6,304 nt of DNA from DATHSN01 sp035464115. Lineage in GTDB: Bacteria > Actinomycetota > Acidimicrobiia > Acidimicrobiales > SKKL01. The notes below the pieces were generated by a model that had not been told where the DNA came from, made no database searches, and was given only the letters and a program-made list of their open reading frames with translations. The stretch is from positions 1 through 6,304 of the forward strand of contig DATHSN010000383.1 of NCBI GenBank assembly GCA_035464115.1, written 5' to 3'. The translations under genes were made by a program, and so were the position numbers. Shown piece after piece: positions 1 to 4,818 of this stretch. Every line of letters starts with the position of its first letter. Position 1 is the first letter of the stretch.

Positions 1-79
1 AGGGGTCGCGTGTCGGTCATCGTGCTCTTGACGACGCAGCAACCCTCGATGTGACCGCGGCGGAACGACGAGGTCACGT
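1..79. other. Left-edge region upstream of the regulator gene
   Basis: No complete gene lies here. On the plus strand the first frame stays open from the edge to a TGA at 52-54, so the last 17 codons of an upstream gene could be present. On the minus strand an ATG at 20-18 begins a frame reading MTDTRP to the edge and could be the start of a divergent gene, but the only ribosome-site-like stretch is a weak AAGAG. A TTGACG at 28-33 resembles a -35 box but has no convincing -10. GTGACC (51-56) and GGTCAC (72-77) form a short inverted repeat just before the GTG start of the next gene. Confidence 0.25.
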
Positions 80-1654
80 GTGGTTGCATGGCTCGTCATG
101 GTCGACGTCCCCGAGGTGCGCTTCGCCCCGGCGCGGGGCGGCGCCCGTCTGGCCTACCAGCGCTTCGGATCCGGCCCCGCGACGATCGTGGCCATCCCGC
201 CGCTCGCCCAGAACATCGAGATGGCCTGGGAGCGGCCCGAGGTGCGCGCCATGCTGGAGCGGTTCGCGTCGTTCTCGGACTACGTGGTCTTCGACAAGCG
301 CGGCACGGGGAGCTCCGACCGCTCGAGCACCGTGCCGGGCATCGACGAGCGCGTCGACGACCTCCGGGCGGTGATGGACCACGCCGGGATCGACCGGGCG
401 CACCTGTTCGCCCAGTCCGAGGGCGGGCCCACCACCCTGCTGTTCGCCGCCACCTATCCCGAGCGGGTCGAGGGCGTGATCCTGCACGGCTCCGCGGCCC
501 GACTCATGCCCGACGACCCGACCGACGCCGTCCTCGACGAGATCCGCCGCCGCCAGGACGACTTCGTCCGCCGGTGGGGGACGCCGGAGTCGATCACCGT
601 CGCGCGCTTCGCCCCCTCGATGGCGAACGACCGCGAGTTCTGCGAGTGGCACCAGCGCTACGAGCGACGGGCGGCAGCCTCGGATGCGCTGCGGGAGCAG
701 ATGCGGCTGAACCTCGAGGTCGACGTGCGCGAGGTGCTCCCCCGCCTCGACATGCCCGTGCTCCTCCTGCACCGCACCGGTGACCTCCCCATGCCGATCG
801 AGCTCGCCCGGGAGGTCGCCGACGCGATCCCCGGGGCGCGCCTGGTGGAGGAGCCGGGCGCCGACCACTTCGCCTACGTCGGGGGCATCGACGGCTGGAT
901 GGCCGAGGTGGAGCGCTTCGTGACCGGCACGGTGAGCGACCACCCGCCGGCGCGACCGGCGCCGCTGGGCCGCCACGCGGTGCGCGTCGTCACCCTCGGG
1001 CGGTTCGCCGTGGAGGTCGACGGCGTGGAGGTGCCGCCCTCGGAGTGGGGGTCACGGCTCGCCCGCCAGCTGTGCAAGCGCCTCGTCGTCGCCCGCGGCT
1101 GGCCGGTCACCCGTGACGAGCTCACCGAGATGCTCTGGCCCGATGCCCCCGAACCCGAGCGGCTGAGCGCGCGGCTCTCGGTCCAGCTCTCGGCGGTGCG
1201 CCGGGTGCTGCGAGGCGGCGTCACCGCCGACCGCCAGACCGTCGCGCTCGACCTGCACGAGGTGTCCACCGACCTCGAGGCCCTCCTCGAGGCCCCCGAC
1301 GACGAGACGGTCGTCGACGTGTTCGGCGGCGACCTCCTCCCGGAGGACCGCTACGACGACTGGAGCGCGGCGGCCCGCCGGCAGGCCGCCAGCCGGTTCC
1401 GCGACGCGGCCCGGCGGCTCGCCTCGGCCGCCGTCCGCGCCGGCGAACCGGTGCGGGCGATCGAGCTGGCCCACCGGTCCCTCGACCTCGATCCCTACGA
1501 CGAGGTCGCGCACCGCCTCCTCGTGGGAGCGCTGATCGGCAGCGGCGAGCTCGGCCGGGCGCGCGAGGCCCACCGCGCCTGGGTCCGGGCGATGGACGAG
1601 CTCGGGGTACCCGTGCCCGAGTTCGACCCGACCGGAAGGTCGTACGACATCTGA
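80..1654 (+). CDS. Alpha/beta-hydrolase domain fused to SARP-type winged helix and BTAD domain; putative ligand-responsive transcription activator
   Basis: This is a 524-residue fusion. Residues about 9-282 are an alpha/beta hydrolase: the strand-turn FDKRGTGSSD (71-80), a nucleophile elbow AQSEGG with Ser113, an acid candidate Asp235 in LLLHRTGD, and His263 in GADHFAYVG, so the triad looks complete. This subtype is best known from proteins where the hydrolase precedes an adenylate cyclase or a LuxR output. Here the output is different: residues about 300-395 match the OmpR/SARP winged helix (LGRFAVEVDG, then TRDELTEMLWPDAPEPERLSARLSVQLSAVRRVL), and about 396-515 match the helical BTAD domain. 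A cytoplasmic DNA-binding activator controlled by a small molecule is inferred. The GTG at 80 has GAGG at 70-73 six bases upstream. ATG 98 (residue 7) is nearer the usual family N-terminus but lacks a ribosome site. The domain assignment is firm; ligand, catalysis and targets are unknown. Confidence 0.9.
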   Translation: MVAWLVMVDVPEVRFAPARGGARLAYQRFGSGPATIVAIPPLAQNIEMAWERPEVRAMLERFASFSDYVVFDKRGTGSSDRSSTVPGIDERVDDLRAVMDHAGIDRAHLFAQSEGGPTTLLFAATYPERVEGVILHGSAARLMPDDPTDAVLDEIRRRQDDFVRRWGTPESITVARFAPSMANDREFCEWHQRYERRAAASDALREQMRLNLEVDVREVLPRLDMPVLLLHRTGDLPMPIELAREVADAIPGARLVEEPGADHFAYVGGIDGWMAEVERFVTGTVSDHPPARPAPLGRHAVRVVTLGRFAVEVDGVEVPPSEWGSRLARQLCKRLVVARGWPVTRDELTEMLWPDAPEPERLSARLSVQLSAVRRVLRGGVTADRQTVALDLHEVSTDLEALLEAPDDETVVDVFGGDLLPEDRYDDWSAAARRQAASRFRDAARRLASAAVRAGEPVRAIELAHRSLDLDPYDEVAHRLLVGALIGSGELGRAREAHRAWVRAMDELGVPVPEFDPTGRSYDI

Positions 1655-1682
1655 AGGATTCCTGAAGGCCGGCCCGGAAGAT
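1651..1682 (+). promoter_or_regulatory. Candidate SARP operator (two heptamer direct repeats) and -10 for the cupin operon
   Basis: CTGAAGG occurs at 1651-1657 and again at 1662-1668, separated by four bases, giving an 11-bp period. SARP regulators classically bind heptamer direct repeats with 4-bp spacers, placed about 8 bp before the -10 in lieu of a -35. Eight bases after the second copy lies GAAGAT (1677-1682), a weak -10 that would start transcription at or next to the cupin ATG. The first copy overlaps the stop codon of the SARP-like regulator. The repeat is seen directly; its role as this regulator's site is inferred. Confidence 0.4.
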
Positions 1683-1688
1683 CGGGCC
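1671..1688 (+). other. Hairpin abutting the cupin start codon, with GGAAG around its loop
   Basis: GGCCCG (1671-1676) and CGGGCC (1683-1688) are perfectly complementary around a six-base loop, GAAGAT. The second arm ends at the base before ATG 1689. GGAAG (1676-1680), the best ribosome-binding candidate for the cupin gene, spans the stem-loop junction. The structure could modulate translation of the cupin, or be a weak terminator of the regulator transcript. It matters only if transcripts begin upstream of it. Confidence 0.4.
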
Positions 1689-2219
1689 ATGACCATCACC
1701 GACCAGCACCGACCGACCGAGCCCTACGTCGTGGCACGTGACGACGGGTCCCACCACCACTTCCTGAACCACCTCGCGACCACCAAGGTGGCCGCCGGCC
1801 CCGACGGGTCGATGAGCGCGGTGGAGTTCGTCGCTCCCCAGGGCTTCGGGCCGCCCCTGCACCGCCACCTCGACGAGGACGAGCTCGTCGTCGTGCTCGA
1901 GGGGTCGATCGCGTTCCGCAGCGGCGACCAGGAGCACATCGGCGGGGTGGGGGCGTGCGCCTACCTGCCCCGGAACATCCCGCACACGTTCCAGGTCCTG
2001 TCCGAGCAGGCCCGGTTCCTCTCGGTGACCGCGTCGAGCGAGAGCTCACCACGGTTCGACCAGATGGTGGCCGCCCTGGGCACCCCCTCGGCCCGCCCCA
2101 CCCAGCCCGAGCCCGGCCCCATCGACCCCGCGCACGTGGCGGCGGTGACCGCGGCCCACGGCATCGAGGTGCTCGGGCCGCCGCCCGCACCCCTCGCCGA
2201 CGGGGGTGACGCCCGATGA
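1689..2219 (+). CDS. Single-domain cupin protein (quercetin-dioxygenase-like)
   Basis: A 176-residue cytoplasmic protein with one cupin barrel at about residues 30-115. Cupin motif 1 is GPPLHRHLDEDELVVVLEG, giving His58, His60 and Glu65. Motif 2 is GACAYLPRNIPHTF, giving His99. These are the standard four metal ligands, so a mononuclear metal site is expected. The C-terminal 60 residues are a Pro/Ala-rich tail outside the barrel. Such small cupins include dioxygenases, isomerases and plain ligand-binding proteins, and the sequence does not say which. The gene follows the hydrolase-SARP regulator by 34 nt and overlaps the lipoprotein gene by four bases (ATGA), implying an operon with coupled translation. 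ATG 1689 is the only good start, with GGAAG eight bases upstream; a leaderless message is also possible. Confidence 0.88.
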   Translation: MTITDQHRPTEPYVVARDDGSHHHFLNHLATTKVAAGPDGSMSAVEFVAPQGFGPPLHRHLDEDELVVVLEGSIAFRSGDQEHIGGVGACAYLPRNIPHTFQVLSEQARFLSVTASSESSPRFDQMVAALGTPSARPTQPEPGPIDPAHVAAVTAAHGIEVLGPPPAPLADGGDAR

Positions 2220-2797
2220 TCCCGACGACCACCCGCCGCTCGGTCACCGCCCTCGCCGTCGGGCTCGCCCTGCTCACCGCCTGCGGGGACGACGCCGACG
2301 ACGCGGCGGCGGCCGACGCCACCGCGACCACCGCGCGGACGCCGATCACCGCCGCGGACGACAGCGGACCGATCGAGGTCACGGGCGTCGACTTCGCCTA
2401 CGTCGGCCTCCCCGAGACGGTCCCGGCGGGCACCGAGCTGGCGTTCCGCAACGACAGCAGCGCCGAGCTCCACGAGCTCGTCGCCATCCGGCTGCCCGAC
2501 GACGAGGAGCGGTCGGTCCCCGACCTGCTCGCGCTGCCGCCCGAGGAGCTCGGGGCGCTCTTCCCGCTGGTGACCTCGGTGATCATCGCCCCGCCGAACG
2601 CCGAGGGGTTCGTCGTCGAGGGGTCGGCCACCCTCGACGAGCCCGGTCGCTACGCCGTCATCTGCGCCATCCCGACGGGCGCTGACCCCGACGAGTACCT
2701 CGCCGCCGCCGCCGAGTCCGAGGGCGGTCCACCCGAGGTCGCCGGTGGCCCGCCCCACTTCGTGCAGGGGATGTGGGCCGAGCTCGTCGTGGAGTGA
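2216..2797 (+). CDS. Secreted lipoprotein with cupredoxin-like domain
   Basis: A 193-residue exported protein. Residues 1-22 are a signal peptide (two Arg, then a hydrophobic stretch) ending in the lipobox LLTAC, so Cys23 should be lipidated and the protein anchored to the outer face of the membrane. A disordered Asp/Ala/Thr linker follows to about residue 50. Residues 53-193 look like a cupredoxin: GVDFAYVGLPETVPAGTELAF, then SSAELHELVAIRL with His86, PGRYAVIC with Cys150, and PPHFVQGM with His181 and Met186. His, Cys, His, Met is a type 1 copper ligand set, and the H-x4-M spacing is as in plastocyanin, but about 30 residues separate Cys150 from His181 instead of two to four. Copper binding and electron transfer are therefore plausible, not certain. 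ATG 2216 overlaps the cupin stop; GGGGGTG (2202-2208) is its ribosome site. Confidence 0.82.
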   Translation: MIPTTTRRSVTALAVGLALLTACGDDADDAAAADATATTARTPITAADDSGPIEVTGVDFAYVGLPETVPAGTELAFRNDSSAELHELVAIRLPDDEERSVPDLLALPPEELGALFPLVTSVIIAPPNAEGFVVEGSATLDEPGRYAVICAIPTGADPDEYLAAAAESEGGPPEVAGGPPHFVQGMWAELVVE

Positions 2798-2803
2798 CGT
2801 CCG

Positions 2804-2838
2804 TGTCGGCGCCCGACCGCACGGGTAGGGCGCCGACA
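2804..2838 (+). other. Hairpin between the lipoprotein and small acidic protein genes, enclosing the start codon
   Basis: GTCGGCGCCC (2805-2814) pairs perfectly with GGGCGCCGAC (2828-2837) across a 13-base loop. T2804 pairs with A2838, the first base of the next start codon; with a G-T wobble and a C-G pair the stem can take in the whole ATG. The likely ribosome site GGGTAGGG (2823-2830) lies half in the loop and half in the stem. It begins seven bases after the lipoprotein stop, so it could be that operon's terminator (there is no T-run), a translational control element, or both. Confidence 0.5.
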
Positions 2839-3056
2839 TGGCCGACGAACCGACCGCCGACGACGAGCGCGTGGCGAGCCGCGCCGAGCTGCTGCCCGAG
2901 GAGGAGACAGCGGGGAGCGACGACCCCGAGGCCCAGGCCCGGGCGATCCTCGACGAATCCGATGAGCGGCAGGAGCCGCGGGACGCGGCGCCCCGTGCCC
3001 ACGTGGAACACCGCACCTCCGACGAGGTGACCACGAACGAGCCACCGACCGGGTGA
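2838..3056 (+). CDS. Small acidic conserved hypothetical protein
   Basis: A 72-residue, strongly acidic and hydrophilic protein with no signal peptide, membrane segment or cysteine, probably largely unstructured and cytoplasmic. The core is ASRAELLPEEETAGSDDPE followed by AQARAILDESDERQ and, near the end, EHRTSDE. From memory, small actinobacterial proteins share this LLPEE/GSDDPEAQA/AILxxSxxR/RTSxE pattern, which supports a real gene; I know of no function. GGGTAGGG at 2823-2830 is seven bases before the ATG. A leaderless start is also possible, because TAGGGC (2826-2831) sits six bases before it. The gene lies 40 nt after the lipoprotein gene, separated by a hairpin, so it may be independently expressed. 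Its last three codons and stop form part of the terminator palindrome. Confidence 0.75.
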   Translation: MADEPTADDERVASRAELLPEEETAGSDDPEAQARAILDESDERQEPRDAAPRAHVEHRTSDEVTTNEPPTG

Positions 3057-3090
3057 GGGCGGCGCCGGCGCGCCGCCCTCACCCGGTCGG
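3045..3090. terminator. Perfect 46-bp palindrome; probable bidirectional terminator between convergent genes
   Basis: Bases 3045-3066 and 3069-3090 are exact reverse complements (22 bp) around a centre at 3067/3068. The left arm runs from CCGACCGGG through the stop codon (3054-3056) of the small acidic protein to GGCGCC. The right arm ends two bases before the stop codon of the minus-strand gene at 3093-3095. Placement at the meeting point of convergent genes and the very stable stem argue for an intrinsic terminator working both ways. Neither side has a T-run, which is common in high-GC actinobacteria. Confidence 0.8.
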
Positions 3091-3092
3091 CG

Positions 3093-3731
3093 TCAGAGGA
3101 GGCGCCGGTACATGCGCTGGGTGGTCAACGCCGGCTCCTCGGCGTAGGCCCCCGCGGCCTCCTCGTCGATCAACCGCAGCCACTCGGCGTCGCCGGCCAT
3201 GGCGTCCTGGGCCGCCTGCAGCTCGGCGAGCGACGCCGCGGGCGTGATCCAACCCACGCCGCCGTAGATCCCGGTGACGGCCCGACCGAACATCGTCGGG
3301 TGCCCGGTGATCTCGGTCGCCCGCTGGGCCAGGCGCACCCCGACCTCGATGCTGCGAGCCGCGGCACCGGAGGCGGCCGACGCCTGCACGACGGTCGCGT
3401 ACCGGGCGCCCGACTCGGGATCGGGGGCCCCGTGCACCAGTTGCACGAGCTGGTCGGTCGCGCCGCCGTCGTAGAAGCTGGCGCCGGCATCGATCGCCGA
3501 CACGTACTCGTCGGAGGCCGCGAGCTTGGCCTCGGCCCCCTCGAGCTCCTCGAGGTCGGTGACGAACGTGGACCACGACAGTCGCCCCGGCTCGGGCGAC
3601 ATCGTCTCTTGCCAGAGCGCGACCGTGAGCCCCGAGATGCGGTTGACCCGCTCGGTCTGCTCGTGGGCCCATCCCATCGAGTCGCGGGTGTGCCCGGCCG
3701 CGAGGCGGACCGAGCGCGAGAACATGAACAT
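3093..3731 (-). CDS. Protein of unknown function with two tandem ferredoxin-like (dimeric alpha/beta barrel type) repeats
   Basis: A 212-residue soluble protein without signal peptide, membrane segment or cysteine. It appears to be an internal duplication. Half one is about residues 4-100 (FSRSVRLAAGH, GWAHEQTERVNRISGLTVALW, GRLSWSTFVTDLEELEGAEA, then SDEYVSAIDAGASFYDG). Half two is about 108-212 (ARYATVVQAS, VGVRLAQRATEITGHPTMFGR, GGVGWITPAASLAELQAAQD, then DAEWLRLIDEEAAGAYAEE). Each half has strand-helix-strand-strand-helix order with a conserved Trp in the third strand, as in NIPSNAP/ABM-type alpha/beta barrels. I recognise no enzyme motif. ATG 3731 was chosen because GGGGAG (3744-3739) lies seven bases upstream; the frame extends to a GTG at 3830, but those 33 extra residues are Arg/Thr-rich and look non-coding. 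A TTGACA promoter lies upstream, leaving a leader of about 125 nt. Confidence 0.8.
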   Translation of the reverse strand: MFMFSRSVRLAAGHTRDSMGWAHEQTERVNRISGLTVALWQETMSPEPGRLSWSTFVTDLEELEGAEAKLAASDEYVSAIDAGASFYDGGATDQLVQLVHGAPDPESGARYATVVQASAASGAAARSIEVGVRLAQRATEITGHPTMFGRAVTGIYGGVGWITPAASLAELQAAQDAMAGDAEWLRLIDEEAAGAYAEEPALTTQRMYRRLL

Positions 3732-3770
3732 GGTGGTGCTCCCCTGTGGTGTGTGACCGTGCACGACCGT

Positions 3771-3782
3771 CGTCGATCGACG
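3771..3782. repeat. 12-bp perfect palindrome in the leader of the two-domain protein gene
   Basis: CGTCGATCGACG is a perfect palindrome, lying about 40 bases upstream of the minus-strand ATG at 3731 and downstream of its predicted transcription start. It could be a repressor site or simply a product of GC-rich composition. No second copy was noticed in the window. Confidence 0.25.
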
Positions 3783-3862
3783 GCCGGCGGGGGTCCCGGG
3801 TCGCGTGCGGCGCAGGGCCTCCTGACGCACCGGGCCGTGACCACTCGGAGCGCCTGCGCCCG

Positions 3863-3891
3863 ATCGTGCGCTCGTGGTCCAGGTGTGTCAA
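3863..3891 (-). promoter_or_regulatory. Sigma-70-type promoter for the two-domain protein gene
   Basis: Reading the minus strand, TTGACA (3891-3886) matches the -35 consensus exactly. After a 17-bp spacer comes CACGAT (3868-3863), a moderate -10 sharing A2, A5 and T6 with TATAAT. Transcription would begin near 3856. The gene's start codon is at 3731, giving a leader of about 125 nt that contains a 12-bp palindrome. Confidence 0.5.
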
Positions 3892-3897
3892 CCGTCA

Positions 3898-3940
3898 CAT
3901 CCGACCGTGGTCGGCCGCCCACCGGGCGTCGGTCCGGATG
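3898..3940. repeat. Nested inverted repeats in the divergent intergenic region
   Basis: CATCCGACC (3898-3906) and GGTCCGGATG (3931-3940) form an imperfect inverted repeat with one bulged base. Inside it sits a second hairpin, CGCCC-ACC-GGGCG (3916-3928). The outer right arm covers the expected -35 position of the dioxygenase promoter. The left arm starts seven bases from the -35 of the opposing minus-strand promoter, so a bound regulator could affect both genes. Function is inferred from position only. Confidence 0.3.
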
Positions 3941-3955
3941 CGTCGTGCGCAGGGC

Positions 3956-3961
3956 TACCGT
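3956..3961 (+). promoter_or_regulatory. Candidate -10 box for a leaderless dioxygenase transcript
   Basis: TACCGT fits the actinobacterial TAnnnT -10 pattern and lies seven bases before ATG 3969, so transcription would start at or next to the start codon. This would explain why no ribosome site stands at normal distance: the nearest purine run, AGGG at 3951-3954, is 14 bases away. No -35 match was seen. Confidence 0.4.
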
Positions 3962-3968
3962 CGGCCCC

Positions 3969-4793
3969 ATGGGTGACCACGACGCCACCGTCCGCTTCGA
4001 GCGCGTCCACCTCGAGCGCATCGAGCGCGACGGCTACACGATCATCGAGCGGGCGATCGACACCGACCTCGTCGACGCGCTGCTGGCCGACGTCGACCGG
4101 CTCGTGTCCGAGCTCGGCGTGGAGCCGGCCGGCAACCGGTTCGAGGGCGCCCGGACGCTGCGGGTCTACAACCTGCTCGCCCGGGGTCCCCGGTTCGCCG
4201 AGGTGCCGGTGCACCCGGCGGTCCTGCCCGTGGTCGACGGTGTGCTCGGTCCGGGGTGCCTCGTGTCGTCGCTGTCGTCGATCGACATCCGCCCCGACGA
4301 GATCGCCCAGCCCATCCACGCCGACGACCAGCTCATGCCGATCCCGAAGCCGCACCCGCCCACGGTGTGCAACACCATGTGGGCCCTCACCGACTTCACC
4401 GAGGAGAACGGCGCCACCCGCGTCGTGCCCGGGTCGCACCTGGCCGACGCCTCGCCCGAGTACGGCGCCGACATCCCCTCGGTGGCGGCCGAGATGCCGA
4501 AGGGCAGCGTGCTCGTGTGGCACGGCTCGCTGTGGCACGGCGGGGGCGCCAACCGCACCGACGAGCGGCGGGTCGGGATCGCCATGAACTACTGCGCGGG
4601 CTACATCCGCCAGCAGGAGAACCAGCAGCTCGGCATCCCGGTCGAGGTGGTGCGCACGTTCCCACCCCGGCTCCAGGAGCTCGTCGGCTACGGGATCTAC
4701 CACGGCCTCATCGGCCACATCGACAAGCGCTCCCCCGCCGAGCTGCTCGGCGCGGGTGGTGGCGGGATGATCTGGGACGCCGCGCCAGGCTGA
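3969..4793 (+). CDS. Phytanoyl-CoA dioxygenase (PhyH) family Fe(II)/2-oxoglutarate oxygenase
   Basis: A 274-residue cytoplasmic protein of about normal family length. The N-terminal FERDGYTII-type opening appears as LERIERDGYTIIERAI (15-30). The iron-binding facial triad is visible: His117 and Asp119 in PIHADDQL, and His190 in SLWHGGGANRT. Arg201, 11 residues after His190 as in human PhyH, should bind the 2-oxoglutarate carboxylate. NGATRVVPGSH (147-157) is the family signature between them. The protein should therefore use O2 and 2-oxoglutarate to hydroxylate, or otherwise oxidise, a small organic substrate; the substrate cannot be read from sequence, and phytanoyl-CoA itself should not be assumed. 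ATG 3969 is the first sensible start, since the upstream open frame contains no family sequence. The gene diverges from the two-domain protein and converges on the S16 protease with a 25-bp gap holding no clear hairpin. Confidence 0.92.
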   Translation: MGDHDATVRFERVHLERIERDGYTIIERAIDTDLVDALLADVDRLVSELGVEPAGNRFEGARTLRVYNLLARGPRFAEVPVHPAVLPVVDGVLGPGCLVSSLSSIDIRPDEIAQPIHADDQLMPIPKPHPPTVCNTMWALTDFTEENGATRVVPGSHLADASPEYGADIPSVAAEMPKGSVLVWHGSLWHGGGANRTDERRVGIAMNYCAGYIRQQENQQLGIPVEVVRTFPPRLQELVGYGIYHGLIGHIDKRSPAELLGAGGGGMIWDAAPG

Positions 4794-4818
4794 TCGGCCC
4801 GGCCCATCGGAGGTGTCG

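Noticed and set aside
28..56. TTGACG as the -35 of a promoter for the regulator gene
   Set aside because: No hexamer resembling TAnnnT stands 16-18 bp downstream, so no promoter is called.
75..80. CACGTG palindrome at the regulator start
   Set aside because: A six-base palindrome is expected often in such GC-rich DNA, and no second copy or context supports a binding site.
74..976. Long open frame of 300 codons on the minus strand opposite the regulator gene
   Set aside because: Its translation is Arg/Gly/His-rich low-quality sequence with no recognisable domain, and it lies entirely opposite a gene with clear hydrolase motifs. It is a typical GC-rich shadow.
3732..3830. GTG-initiated 33-residue extension of the two-domain protein
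   Set aside because: The extra residues are Arg/Thr/Pro-rich, and ATG 3731 has a well-placed GGGGAG ribosome site.
3300..3968. N-terminal extension of the dioxygenase frame upstream of ATG 3969
   Set aside because: It runs opposite the two-domain protein gene, has no PhyH-like sequence, and the family normally starts near ATG 3969.
4794..4818. Possible terminator hairpin between the convergent dioxygenase and protease genes
   Set aside because: Only short mismatched pairing can be made from the GATCGGCCC/GGCCCATC stretch, so a terminator is not supported.
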